Shown one piece after another: positions 27,397-39,016 of a stretch of 64,000 bases of DNA (position 1 is its first letter; each line of letters starts with the position of its first letter). Position numbers and translations under genes: made by a program. The DNA is from Sphingomonas sp. (GTDB taxonomy: Bacteria; Pseudomonadota; Alphaproteobacteria; Sphingomonadales; Sphingomonadaceae): positions 124,001 through 188,000 of the forward strand of contig NZ_JAGHZV010000007.1 in NCBI RefSeq assembly GCF_017745215.1, in the 5' to 3' direction. The notes under the pieces are model-generated. The model had not been told where the DNA came from and made no database searches. It saw only the letters and a program-made list of their open reading frames with translations.

Positions 27397-29034
27397 ATGC
27401 GCATCCGATTGATTTCAGCTGCCTTTTTCCTGGCGGCGCTGGCCGCGCCCGTCTCGGCGCAGACCGCCGACCCGGTGTTCGCGCCCGAGGCGGTGAAGGC
27501 GCATGTCGACTTCCTGGCCGACGACCTGCTCGAGGGGCGCGAGACGGGGACGCGCGGCTATGACCTGGCCGCGCGCTATGTCGCGACGCGCTTCGAGGCG
27601 CTGGGGCTGGTGCCCGGTGGACCCAACGGCAGCTGGTATCAGCAGGTGCCCTTCGTCGAATATCGCCCCGATCCGGCCAAGCCGGCGTTCGTGACGATCG
27701 GCGGCAAGCGCTTCGACGGCGGAGTCGACGTGATCGTGCCGGCGACCGGTGTCGCGGGCATGCAGGCGCTGACCGGCGGTGCGGTGTTCGTCGGCCATGG
27801 CCTCGAGCGCGACTATGGCAAGCTCGACGTGAAGGGCAAGTTCGTGGTGGCGCTGCTCGGCACGCCGCAGGGGCTGTCCAAGAGCGCGGCCGCGGCGGCT
27901 GCCGCCGAGGACAAGGTTGCGAACGCGCGCAAGCATGGCGCGCTCGGGCTGATCTCGCTGGTCTCGCCGGGCGCGCTCAAGGACGGCTTCCCTTGGGGGC
28001 GTTACGCGACCGCGATGACGCGCGCGCGGACGAGCTGGGTCGATGCGCAGGGCAATCCGGCCGGCGAGGCGCCCGTGCAATTCTACGCCAAGGATTCGGC
28101 GGCGACAGCGCTGTTCGCCGGCGCGGCGAACCCGGCCGAGCGGCTGTTCGCCGAGCTCGCCAAGGGCAAGCGGCCGCTCGGTTTCCCGCTGGTGCCGACC
28201 GTGAGCGTGACGCGCGAGAATTCGGTGACGGCGATGCCGAGCCCCAACGTCGTGGGCATCCTGCCCGGATCGGACCCCAGGCTCTCGGCGGAATATGTCG
28301 TGCTCTCGGCGCATCTCGACCATCTCGGCATTCGCAGCGGCGATGCGCCCGGCGACAAGATCTACAATGGCGCGATGGACAATGCCGCGGGCGTCGCGAC
28401 GATGCTCGAGGCGGCACGCGCCTTCGTCGAGAGCGGCAAGCGGCCCAGGCGCTCGATCCTGTTCGTCGCGCTGACCGGCGAGGAGGAGGGGCTGCTCGGC
28501 TCGGGCTATCTCGCGCAGCATCCGGTGACGGGGAACGGGCGCGTGGTGGCGGACGTGAACCTCGACATGCCGATCCTGCTCTACGACTTCACCGACGTGG
28601 TGGCGTTCGGTGCGGAGCATTCGACCTTGGGGCCGATCGTCGAGGCTGCGGCGGCGAAGATGGGCGTGAAGCTCTCGCCCGATCCGCTGCCGGAGGAGAA
28701 TCTCTTCGTCCGTTCGGACCATTACAGCTTCGTCAAGGCAGGCGTGCCGTCGGTGTTCCTGGTGACGGGGTTCGCGAACGGCGGCGAGGCGGTGTTCCGC
28801 GATTTCCTGGCGAACCATTACCACAAGGTCTCGGACCAGCCCGACCTGCCGTTCGACTGGAAGGCGGGGGCGAAGTTCGCGCGGATCAATTACCTGATCG
28901 CCCGCGAGATCGCCGACGGGGCGGAAGCGCCGCGCTGGTATGAGGGGAACCTTTATGGCGACCGCTTCGCGCCGGGGCAGCCGCGGGCGAAGAAGCCCGC
29001 GCCGATGGCGGGGGTGCCGGCGGTGGGCGGGTAA
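27397..29034 (+). CDS. Exported M28-family aminopeptidase
   Basis: A 545-residue enzyme with a signal peptide (PVSAQ). The di-zinc site is visible: AHLDHLG with His306, MDNAAG with Asp328, the GEEEG Glu pair at 362-364, and a late HYHKVSDQ His. A protease-associated insert lies around residues 105-235. This is the M28 family, removing N-terminal residues from peptides. It is divergent from the M16 gene (about 150 bases between them), so the two exported peptidases may share control. Confidence 0.92.
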   Translation: MRIRLISAAFFLAALAAPVSAQTADPVFAPEAVKAHVDFLADDLLEGRETGTRGYDLAARYVATRFEALGLVPGGPNGSWYQQVPFVEYRPDPAKPAFVTIGGKRFDGGVDVIVPATGVAGMQALTGGAVFVGHGLERDYGKLDVKGKFVVALLGTPQGLSKSAAAAAAAEDKVANARKHGALGLISLVSPGALKDGFPWGRYATAMTRARTSWVDAQGNPAGEAPVQFYAKDSAATALFAGAANPAERLFAELAKGKRPLGFPLVPTVSVTRENSVTAMPSPNVVGILPGSDPRLSAEYVVLSAHLDHLGIRSGDAPGDKIYNGAMDNAAGVATMLEAARAFVESGKRPRRSILFVALTGEEEGLLGSGYLAQHPVTGNGRVVADVNLDMPILLYDFTDVVAFGAEHSTLGPIVEAAAAKMGVKLSPDPLPEENLFVRSDHYSFVKAGVPSVFLVTGFANGGEAVFRDFLANHYHKVSDQPDLPFDWKAGAKFARINYLIAREIADGAEAPRWYEGNLYGDRFAPGQPRAKKPAPMAGVPAVGG

Positions 29035-29056
29035 CGGCGAGGTCCTGCCGTTTCTT

Positions 29057-29139
29057 CCGTCATCCCGGCGAAAGCCGGGACCCAGGGCCGCGAGCCACGT
29101 CCTTAGCAACCCTGGGTCCCGGCTTTCGCCGGGATGACG
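29057..29139. repeat. REP-like inverted repeat, copy 6
   Basis: An 83-base member of the family at 3827, between the convergent M28 peptidase and acylase genes. Confidence 0.92.
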
Positions 29140-29162
29140 ATCCGAGTTGAGCGAGCCCGAGG

Positions 29163-31295
29163 CTACGGCCGGTAGCTGCGCTCGACATGCCCGGCCAGCT
29201 GCGCCCGCTCGAACCACACCGGCTTGAGCCTGTGCTCGACGAACAGCTTCGCCTGGTCGGTATAGTGCGGCGAGTTCGGCCGCGAGATCGCCGCGCCGAA
29301 GGGCTGGATCGATTCGGACGAGACCCGGCCCGCCTTGTCCCACGCCACGAACATGATGAAGCTGTCGCCGTGGCGGATCGCGAGGCGGCCGTCGGGGAGC
29401 TCGTCGTAGCTGGTCGCGGCGCGCAGCGAATCAGGGCCGCCGTCGAGTGGCAGGTCGGTCTTGCCCTGCTTGAGCCGGATCAGGTCGCCCAGCGGCAGGT
29501 CGAGCCGGCCGAAATGCTGCTGGAGATAGCCCGCCGCCTCGGCGAGCACGGTGCGCGGATCGGGCGCGGGCTTGCGCTCGTAATGCCAGCGGTTGGGGAC
29601 GCGCAGGATCGACCAGGCGAGCGCGTCGGCGGGGCCCTTGCCGTCATAGCTCCAGTCCCATTGCGCGAGCAGCGCATGTGCCTTCCGGAGCAGCGGATCG
29701 CCCTTGGGATCGACGGCGAGCAGCGCCTGGTACCAGCGGCCGAGGTAACTGAACCGGCTCACCCCGCTGTCGAACTTGATGCGGTGGAGATCGGCGTCCG
29801 AAATCGACGCGTCGGCGCCCATCAGCTCGAGCGCGCGCGTGCCGCGGTTGGTGGTGTCGGTCTCGACCCCGAGCAGCGGCGGCTGCGGCGGGATTTCGGA
29901 GCCCTGGCCCGCGGCCTGATAGGGCGAGTTGTTGGCGTTGATCAGGAAGCCCGAGGCCGGATTGATGTTGCGCGGCACGCTCATCCACGGGACGGTGCCG
30001 GGCGCGAAATCCTTCGACGTGTCGCCGGGCAGCACCTTCGAATAGTCGAAGCCCGGCTGGCGGTTGGGGAACATCGCATTGTAGAAATAGGCGATGTTGC
30101 CGGCCCTGTCGGCGTAGAGGAAGTTGGTGGCGGGCACGCCCTGGATCGCCAGCGCCTGCTGCCATTCGTCGAAGTCGCGCGCCTTGTTCAGGCGGAAATA
30201 TTCCTCGACCATGCGGAGCTGGTCGGCGCCGGCATAGCGGATCGCATGGGCGCCTTGCGCGTCGACGATCGCCGGGCCCTGGACCGCGCGATAGACCGTC
30301 CGCGGCACGGGGAGGGTGAAGGGCCCCCAGAGCCTGACCGGCAGCCAGACGGTGTGCGCCTCGAGCTTCCGCCACTGGCCGTCGTAGCGATAGGAATCGC
30401 GCGCGGGGTTGAGGGTGAGCTCGTAGACGTCGATCAGGTCGGGGCGGTTGACCGTGTTGGTCCAGCCGAGGCTCTCGTTGTGGCCGAGCAGCGGATAGGG
30501 CGCGCCGGGGAAGGTCGCGCCGGCGAAATGCCAGCCTTCGCCCGATTGCACCACCAGCTCGTACCAGGCGACGGCGCCGCGCCAGGGCTGGTGCGAGTTG
30601 GAGACGAGCCGCGTCGCGCCGTCGGCCGAGCGGCGCGGTGCGACGACGAAGGCGTTCGAGCCGCTCTGCCCGGGTTCCGGGCCGAGCGGGGTGACGTTGG
30701 GCGCGTCGGGCGCGGGGCCGGCCGATTCGACCGGCAGCGGCTTGTTCGCGCTGAGCGCGCCGAGCACCTGGTCGAGCCCGAAGAAGAAGGGCGAGCGGAC
30801 GACGAAGCCGGTCGCGACGTCCTCGCCGTTCACCGGGAAGAGCTTGGCGAGGCGGATCTCGGCGGGGTGCGTCTCGGCATAGCGGTTGAGGCCGGCGGCA
30901 TAGCCGTCGAGCAGGCGGCGGATGTCGGCGGGCTGTTTGGCGTAGTCGCGCGCGACGGTGGCGCGGGCGCCGGTCCAGGCAAGGACGAAGTCGGCCTTGG
31001 CGCCGTCCGCCCCGGTCATCGCGCCGAGCCGCCCGCGCGTCATCGCGAGCACTTCCTGCATCGTCGGGAAATCGTCCTCGGCCTCGGCATAGGCGATGCC
31101 ATAGGCGACGTCGGGGTCGGTACGCCCGAAGATGTGGGGCACGCCAAAGCGGTCGCGGACGATCTCGACGTCGTATTTATGGGCAGGCGGCGGCGCGGCG
31201 CGGGTGGCGAGCAAGGGCTCCCAAGTCGCGAGGCCGATCGCGACCAGCGTGACGAGGACGAGCAGTCCGAGGCCGATCCGGCGGACCCATTTCAT
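29163..31295 (-). CDS. Penicillin-acylase family (Ntn-hydrolase) amidase
   Basis: A 710-residue Ntn-hydrolase precursor with an N-terminal membrane anchor or signal (about residues 6-26). The autoprocessing site is Gly212-Ser213-Asn214 in QSGSNAFVVAP, so Ser213 should become the N-terminal nucleophile of the beta chain; GHNESLGWTNTV is the typical oxyanion region. The family covers penicillin acylases, cephalosporin acylases and N-acyl-homoserine lactone acylases. A role in scavenging acyl amides or in quorum quenching is possible; the sequence alone does not decide. It overlaps the next upstream gene by four bases. Confidence 0.9.
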   Translation of the reverse strand: MKWVRRIGLGLLVLVTLVAIGLATWEPLLATRAAPPPAHKYDVEIVRDRFGVPHIFGRTDPDVAYGIAYAEAEDDFPTMQEVLAMTRGRLGAMTGADGAKADFVLAWTGARATVARDYAKQPADIRRLLDGYAAGLNRYAETHPAEIRLAKLFPVNGEDVATGFVVRSPFFFGLDQVLGALSANKPLPVESAGPAPDAPNVTPLGPEPGQSGSNAFVVAPRRSADGATRLVSNSHQPWRGAVAWYELVVQSGEGWHFAGATFPGAPYPLLGHNESLGWTNTVNRPDLIDVYELTLNPARDSYRYDGQWRKLEAHTVWLPVRLWGPFTLPVPRTVYRAVQGPAIVDAQGAHAIRYAGADQLRMVEEYFRLNKARDFDEWQQALAIQGVPATNFLYADRAGNIAYFYNAMFPNRQPGFDYSKVLPGDTSKDFAPGTVPWMSVPRNINPASGFLINANNSPYQAAGQGSEIPPQPPLLGVETDTTNRGTRALELMGADASISDADLHRIKFDSGVSRFSYLGRWYQALLAVDPKGDPLLRKAHALLAQWDWSYDGKGPADALAWSILRVPNRWHYERKPAPDPRTVLAEAAGYLQQHFGRLDLPLGDLIRLKQGKTDLPLDGGPDSLRAATSYDELPDGRLAIRHGDSFIMFVAWDKAGRVSSESIQPFGAAISRPNSPHYTDQAKLFVEHRLKPVWFERAQLAGHVERSYRP

Positions 31296-31831
31296 GGCTT
31301 AGGCTCCTCGGGGCCGGTGGCGACATATTGTTCGTTGCCGACGAAGCCGAGCCTCTGGAGGTGGCTTTCCCTGAGCACGTTCAGGACGCGATCGACGCAG
31401 CGAAAGCTGGCCTCGGGCGACGCCTGGAGATGAATTTCGGGCTGGGTGCCGGACCAGGTCTTCGCCGTCGCGGCGAACTCGTCGAGATCGGTGCGCTTGC
31501 CGTTTACCTCGACCGCGCAACGGCCGGAGGGAATGTTGAGATGGACGATCCCTGGCGGCCCCGGTTCGGCGATGAAGCCGATCGAGCCGGTGAAGCCGGC
31601 CCGCTGGATGCGGCTGATCAGCCCGCCGACGCATTTATAGGGTGTATCGACGCTGCCGATAAGCCCGATCCAGCGATGATCGGCCTGCCAGTGGCGTGCG
31701 CGGGCGACAATCTCGGCATCGTCGAGGGGTTGGCCATCGATGCGGGCCACGCAATCGGGGGACAGCTCGATGCGTACCATCGGCGGCGTCCCTTGCAACG
31801 CCAGCGCCAGCAATGCGGCGGTGATGACCAT
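31292..31831 (-). CDS. Secreted protein with two tandem TolR/ExbD-like periplasmic domains
   Basis: A 179-residue protein with a short signal-like N-terminus (VITAALLALALQG) and two repeats (about 18-92 and 97-170). Each repeat follows the pattern of the TolR/ExbD periplasmic domain: a strand with a DG or NG turn, a helix, then IGLIGS.../IHLQAS..., and an ending like LGFVGN, compare LSLVSN in the TolR of this window. Each repeat has two cysteines exactly 40 apart (27/67 and 105/145), so a disulphide in each is likely. There is no Asp-bearing membrane helix, so it cannot be a proton-channel subunit. It is coupled to the acylase gene by an ATGA overlap. Confidence 0.65.
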   Translation of the reverse strand: MVITAALLALALQGTPPMVRIELSPDCVARIDGQPLDDAEIVARARHWQADHRWIGLIGSVDTPYKCVGGLISRIQRAGFTGSIGFIAEPGPPGIVHLNIPSGRCAVEVNGKRTDLDEFAATAKTWSGTQPEIHLQASPEASFRCVDRVLNVLRESHLQRLGFVGNEQYVATGPEEPKP

Positions 31832-31885
31832 GCGCCTCCCCTCGGGTTTTGCGCCAGCCTAGTCGATCGGGTCCCCAAGTAAAAT

Positions 31886-31965
31886 GTCATCCCGGCCGGG
31901 CGCCATCCCGGAGCCACACGCTGTCCCACATGCGGCTCCGGGGCCCGGCGCCCGGCCGGGATGAC
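31886..31965. repeat. Inverted repeat with REP-like ends and a different core
   Basis: The outer 19 bases (31886-31904) and (31947-31965) are perfect reverse complements, GTCATCCCGGCCGGGCGCC, and each arm is itself partly palindromic. The ends match the main family but the core does not. It lies between two minus-strand genes. Confidence 0.8.
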
Positions 31966-32002
31966 GAGGGGGGAGGCGCGTGGCGGCGCTTCCCGTGGCG
32001 GT

Positions 32003-34288
32003 TCAGATCCCGGCCTTGAGCGTGATGAAGAACTGCTGCGGCGCGCCGACCATCAGCGTCTGGTTGTCGCCCTTGTTGCCGAAGCCGTTGGTGCCGATCG
32101 TCGACACATAATGCTTGTCGAACAGGTTGGTCGCGTTGCCCTGCAGCTCGAACTTGCGGCCGCCGAGATCGAGCTTCACGCCCACCGTCGCGTCGAAGAT
32201 CACCCGGCCGGCGACCGACTGGTCGTTCTCATAGGTGAAGTAGCGCTTCGACATGTAGTTGCCGCCGACGCGGCCGAAGAAGCGCTCGCCCTCATAGCCC
32301 AGCTCGCCCTTGAGCAGGTGCTTGGGGGCGTCGACCACGGTCTTGCCCTTGGTGTGCGCGATCAGCGCGCCGACGCTGTTGAACACGTCGTCACGATAGG
32401 TCGAGTCGTTGTAGCTGTACGAGGCATAGGCGGTGAAGCCGTAGCCGAGCCTGGCCTCGCCCGCGGCTTCGATGCCCCACGAGCGCACCGAGCCGACGTT
32501 CTGCAGGATCGCCGGATTGCCGACGATGCCGGCACCCGTGGTCTGGGCGAGCAGGCGGTTCTGGAAGTCGGCGTAATAGCCGGCGAGCAGGCCATTGAAC
32601 GGGCCCCGGCGGAAGCGGCCGCCCAGCTCATAGGTATCCGAGCTCTCGGGCTTCAGGTTGCCGAGCGCGTCGAAGCCCGCCTGGGTGGTCGCGAACGGGC
32701 CGGTGGTCGCCGAGGAGACGAAGGCGCGCGTCACCTGGGTGAAGCCGCCGAACAGCTCGGCGCCGGGCGCGATCGTATAGGCGAAGCCCGCGTGCGGCTG
32801 GAACCAGTCGGTCACCTTGATCTTGCCCGAGGCGAGCCCGCCCGCGACGATCGGGTCCGCCGAGTTGCGGACGTCGAAGCCCTTCCAGCCGAGGTTCACG
32901 ACGAGGTCGCCGAAGGTCAGCTTGTCCTCGACATAATATTGGACGGTCTTGGTATTATACCGGAAGTCCCACTGCGTCGCGAAGGGGTTCTCCTGGAAGT
33001 CCAGGCTAAACCGGTCGGGCGCGCCGCGGCTGTTCAGCGCGTAGAAGCGCCGCGCCTGGCGGAAGTCGTTGTTCTCGTACCAGGCGCCGACGGTCAGCTC
33101 GTTGAAGCCGAAGCTGCCGCCGATGTCGCCGAACACGCCCTTGCGGTCGATGTCGTATTCGGTGGTGCGGATCGAGATCGGCGAGGTGCCGCCGGGGCTG
33201 GGCACGTACGGCGTGTACCACAGGCCCTGGCCGTGGTTGTCGTGGAAATAGCCCTTGAGGCTGTAGTGGATGGTGGCGCCCTTGTCGCTCTCCACGCCGA
33301 ACGAGCCGAGCCAGTCGCGGCGGAGGCCAGCGGCGTCGAAATAGGCGTCGTCGACGGTGGCGAAGGGAGTCGGATAGACGGTGCCCGCAGCGGCGTTCGA
33401 GACCGGTGCGCCGGTGTCGCCGCGGTTGTTGGCCACGTCGGCGACCAGCACCGCGAGCTTATAGTCGCCCGAGATATTGTCCCAGTCCGAGCCGAGCCGC
33501 TTGATCATGCCGAGCGACATGTCCTGATAGTCGTTCTCGTGGCGGTCCGACCAGGCGATCGTGCCGACGAAGCGGACGGGGCCGGCGGGGATCACCGCCT
33601 TGGCGTTGACCTGGTCGGTGCGCTGCTCGCCGACGCCCTTCCACTTGTCCATGTTCGAATGGACATAGGAGACCCAGGCGCCGGGGCCGTCGCCGTTCAC
33701 CAGGCCGGTGTCGAAGCGGCCGTAGAGGCGCACGGTGTGGTCGCTGCCATAAGTGGCGTTGAGCTGCGCGCCCATCTCGGCCTCGGGATCGCGCGAGAAG
33801 AATTCGAGCGTGCCGCCGAGGTTGTTGGTCGCCTGGGTGCCGATCGAGCCTGCGCCCTGCGAGACGCGGACCTCGCCGACGTTCTCGCTGGTGATCGCGC
33901 GGCTGATGTGCAGGCCGTTGACGTTGCCATAGGTCGCGTCGCCGAGCGGGATGCCGTCGAGCGTGAAGCCGAGCTGGTTCTGGTTGAAGCCGCGGATCGA
34001 GATGCGCTCGGCCCATTCATAGGCGCCGAACGGGTCCGCGCCCTGGAAGTTGACGCTGGGCAGCTTCTCGATCGCCTTCAACGGGCTGGTGCCCGCGGCG
34101 AGCTCGGCGATGTCCTCGTTGCCGAGGCGCTGGACCTGGCGCGATTCGCCGCGGCCGATCACGACGATCTCGGTATTCTCGTGGGCAGCGGGCGCGTCGG
34201 CGGCAGTCGTGTCGGCGTCGGGCGCGGCATAGGCTGCGGTCGCGAGGAGCGAGGCGCCCGCAAGGAGGCAGGCGGCGAAAATACGCAT
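32003..34288 (-). CDS. TonB-dependent receptor
   Basis: A 761-residue outer-membrane receptor: signal peptide (ATAAYA), TonB box TEIVVIGRG at about residue 39, plug domain with the typical IRGFNQNQLGFTLDGIPLGD, then a beta barrel. The C-terminus ends QQFFITLKAGI rather than on a bare aromatic residue. The ligand is unknown; no iron, heme or B12 genes are adjacent, but exported peptidases and an acylase are upstream. Confidence 0.93.
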   Translation of the reverse strand: MRIFAACLLAGASLLATAAYAAPDADTTAADAPAAHENTEIVVIGRGESRQVQRLGNEDIAELAAGTSPLKAIEKLPSVNFQGADPFGAYEWAERISIRGFNQNQLGFTLDGIPLGDATYGNVNGLHISRAITSENVGEVRVSQGAGSIGTQATNNLGGTLEFFSRDPEAEMGAQLNATYGSDHTVRLYGRFDTGLVNGDGPGAWVSYVHSNMDKWKGVGEQRTDQVNAKAVIPAGPVRFVGTIAWSDRHENDYQDMSLGMIKRLGSDWDNISGDYKLAVLVADVANNRGDTGAPVSNAAAGTVYPTPFATVDDAYFDAAGLRRDWLGSFGVESDKGATIHYSLKGYFHDNHGQGLWYTPYVPSPGGTSPISIRTTEYDIDRKGVFGDIGGSFGFNELTVGAWYENNDFRQARRFYALNSRGAPDRFSLDFQENPFATQWDFRYNTKTVQYYVEDKLTFGDLVVNLGWKGFDVRNSADPIVAGGLASGKIKVTDWFQPHAGFAYTIAPGAELFGGFTQVTRAFVSSATTGPFATTQAGFDALGNLKPESSDTYELGGRFRRGPFNGLLAGYYADFQNRLLAQTTGAGIVGNPAILQNVGSVRSWGIEAAGEARLGYGFTAYASYSYNDSTYRDDVFNSVGALIAHTKGKTVVDAPKHLLKGELGYEGERFFGRVGGNYMSKRYFTYENDQSVAGRVIFDATVGVKLDLGGRKFELQGNATNLFDKHYVSTIGTNGFGNKGDNQTLMVGAPQQFFITLKAGI

Positions 34289-34482
34289 GGAGAATCCCCT
34301 TTGGAACGGCGAGCGAAACGCTCGTCAGGCGGGGCGGCTAGCCGGTGTGCATTGCAGCATGGCGCTGTTTCCATGGCGGAACGGCTACGGTCCCGTGACG
34401 GCAATTTGACGCGCCCCGCGGCGCTGCGACCGGGGAGCCGGAAGCCGCGCCGGAATGTTACGGCTTCGGATGGATTGCGGGA

Positions 34483-34510
34483 CTTGTGTTGCCGTTGTGC
34501 AACACTATCT
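34483..34510 (+). promoter_or_regulatory. Possible heat-shock (RpoH-type) promoter of clpB
   Basis: CTTG at 34483-34486 and CTATCT at 34505-34510 are spaced by 18 bases, about 30 bases before the clpB start. This resembles the CTTG ... CYTAT layout of alphaproteobacterial RpoH promoters and fits the known heat-shock control of clpB. The match is partial. Confidence 0.35.
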
Positions 34511-34538
34511 CGGCGTCGCAAGGACTACAGGGACAAGT

Positions 34539-37118
<2,580 letters not shown>

Positions 37119-37127
37119 AAGCGCGAA

Positions 37128-37149
37128 GGGCCGGGAGCGATCCCGGCCC
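37128..37149. terminator. Hairpin between convergent clpB and small gene
   Basis: GGGCCGGGA, a GCGA loop, and the reverse complement form a perfect 9-base stem. On the minus strand it is followed by TTCGCGCTTTT, so it may end the gene at 37158 as well as clpB. Confidence 0.65.
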
Positions 37150-37157
37150 GGACGCGG

Positions 37158-37442
37158 TCAATTCGCGCCGCAGGTCCCGCCCATGGCGGTGCATTGCTGC
37201 GTCTGAGTCTTCTCGACGAGCTCGCGGTCGTTGTGCTGGCGCTCGGCCCATTGCGCGCGCGTCATGCAGGTGCGGCGTTTGGCGAGGCGGCTGCCGAGAA
37301 CGTCCTCGGTCTTGCAGACGGTCTCGTTCGGATCGAGCGGCTTGCGCTTCTTCGACGCGCTGTTGCTGTCCTGCGCGGCGGCGGGCATGGCGAGCGCCAG
37401 TGCGAGCATCGGAAGCAGCGCGGCACGGACAGTGAGAGGCAT
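37158..37442 (-). CDS. Small secreted Cys-containing protein
   Basis: A 94-residue exported protein: signal peptide (ALAMPAAAQ), then a short domain with four cysteines and the pattern VCKTEDVLGSRLAKRRTC followed by MTRAQWAE. This CR/K-x-GSR-x-C-x-T-x-W pattern is frequent in small secreted proteins of sphingomonads; function unknown. It lies downstream of the oxygenase operon (111-base gap) on the same strand. Confidence 0.65.
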   Translation of the reverse strand: MPLTVRAALLPMLALALAMPAAAQDSNSASKKRKPLDPNETVCKTEDVLGSRLAKRRTCMTRAQWAERQHNDRELVEKTQTQQCTAMGGTCGAN

Positions 37443-37552
37443 TGGGCGAATCCCCTTGGCATGGGCTGGATCGCGCCAGTCTGCGCTCGGAAAGGCGTGA
37501 TTGCCAAGGGGCATGTCGCACGATGGTGCGATGCGGGGCCCGATCGGACGGA

Positions 37553-39016
37553 TCAGCGCGGCGGCGCGACGTCGAAGGCGACGGTGAGCCGCTCGCCGGC
37601 CTCGAACGGCACGGTGCCGTGCCATAGCGTCGAGGGAAAGAGGACGAGGCGGCCCGGCTTGGGCTCGATCCTGCGCGTCGGCGGCAGGTCGAGCCCCAGG
37701 TCCTCGCGCGGGGCGCCGAGCGTGAGCCAGCCCGCCTCGCGCTCGCCGCCCGTCGCCGGGGGCAGCGCGACGTAGAGCGCGGAGCTGAACCAGCCGAGCG
37801 GATGGACGTGCGCGGCATGATGCCCGCCGCCCGCGAGCCGCACCGACCAGCTGCCCGAGAAGCGCACCGGCCGGTCGCGGCGCGTCGCAAGGATGGGGTG
37901 GCGCGGATCGGGCGGGGGAAGCTGGGCGATGTGCGCCTCGACCGCGGAGACCACCGCGGCGCGCAGCGCTTCGATCTCGGGCTCGGTCCGGCAGAAGAGC
38001 GGGCCGTCGGTCTGGGTGCCGCCACGCACCGACTGGTCGAGATGCTGGCCGCGCGCCTGGTGGAGCCCGCGCAGGACTTGGGCGAGGCGATCGAGCGGCG
38101 GGAGCTGCGGCGTCAGGTCGATTACCGAGACCAGCCGCGGATCGCCCTCGAGCCAGTCGTGGCGCGCGTCGCCGGCGAGCCGCCAGGCGAGCGCCGCATA
38201 GGGCCAGATCTGCGCGGCGTGCTCGTCGCCGAGCCAGCGCTCGATCAGCGGCACGGCCGATTCCGCACGATTTGTGCGCAGCAAATGGCGCACGCGGCGG
38301 ATCGCGACGCCGATCTCGTCGAAGCGCGCGAGGCTTTCGAACAGCGGCTCGGCGGCGTCGGTCTCGCCGAGCTCGGACAGCGCGGTCGCCTCCTGGAGGT
38401 CGAGCAGCGGCGAGGCCGGGATCGCCGCACGCGCACGGGCGATCGCGGCCTTGGCTTCGGCATGGAGCTCGGCCAGGGCGAGCGTGCCGATCAGCGCTTC
38501 CCAGAGCCGCGGCTCATGCGGATGCGCCGCGAGCGCGCGCTCGAAGCCGGCGAGTGCCGTCTCGCGCTCGCCCATCATCCAGCGCAGCTGCGCGAGCTTG
38601 GCATGGCCCTCGATCCACAGCGGATTGGCAGCGCTCAGCGCGTCGAGGTCGGCGAGCGCCCGATCGGCCTCGCCCGCAGCGAGCTGGGCGGCGGCACGGC
38701 CGAAGCGGATCTCGCCGTCGCCAGGCGCGAGGGCCACCGCATGGTCGTAGAGCACGAGCGCGGGCACGCCGGCCTCGAGCGCGACATGGGCGTGCCCCTG
38801 GGCGATCTTCGCATCGTTCGGCGCGAGCCGGGCGGCGCGCTGGAAGGCGTCGAGCGCGATGCGATGCCGCTCGAGCGAGCGCGCGAGCAGCCCGGTCCAT
38901 TGCCAGAGCCGCGCGCTGTTCGTCCGGGCGGCCGCCTCGGCGAGGATGGGGAGGGCGCGGCTCTCGTCGCCGCTGCGCAGCGCTTCCTGCGCGAGCGTCT
39001 CCGGATCGGCGCTCAC
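37553..39016 (-). CDS. TPR protein with C-terminal 2OG-Fe(II) oxygenase domain
   Basis: A 487-residue protein. Residues 1-280 are TPR-like helices; the C-terminal 180 residues are a 2OG-Fe(II) oxygenase of the Oxy_5 type with HAAHVHPLGWFSSALYVAL (ligands at about His403/His405) and FPSTLWHGTVPF (second His near 466). It would use 2-oxoglutarate and oxygen to hydroxylate a substrate, perhaps a protein or peptide bound through the TPRs. The start is GTG at 39016, inside the previous stop (GTGA overlap). It is the third gene of a tightly overlapping operon. Confidence 0.88.
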   Translation of the reverse strand: MSADPETLAQEALRSGDESRALPILAEAAARTNSARLWQWTGLLARSLERHRIALDAFQRAARLAPNDAKIAQGHAHVALEAGVPALVLYDHAVALAPGDGEIRFGRAAAQLAAGEADRALADLDALSAANPLWIEGHAKLAQLRWMMGERETALAGFERALAAHPHEPRLWEALIGTLALAELHAEAKAAIARARAAIPASPLLDLQEATALSELGETDAAEPLFESLARFDEIGVAIRRVRHLLRTNRAESAVPLIERWLGDEHAAQIWPYAALAWRLAGDARHDWLEGDPRLVSVIDLTPQLPPLDRLAQVLRGLHQARGQHLDQSVRGGTQTDGPLFCRTEPEIEALRAAVVSAVEAHIAQLPPPDPRHPILATRRDRPVRFSGSWSVRLAGGGHHAAHVHPLGWFSSALYVALPPATGGEREAGWLTLGAPREDLGLDLPPTRRIEPKPGRLVLFPSTLWHGTVPFEAGERLTVAFDVAPPR

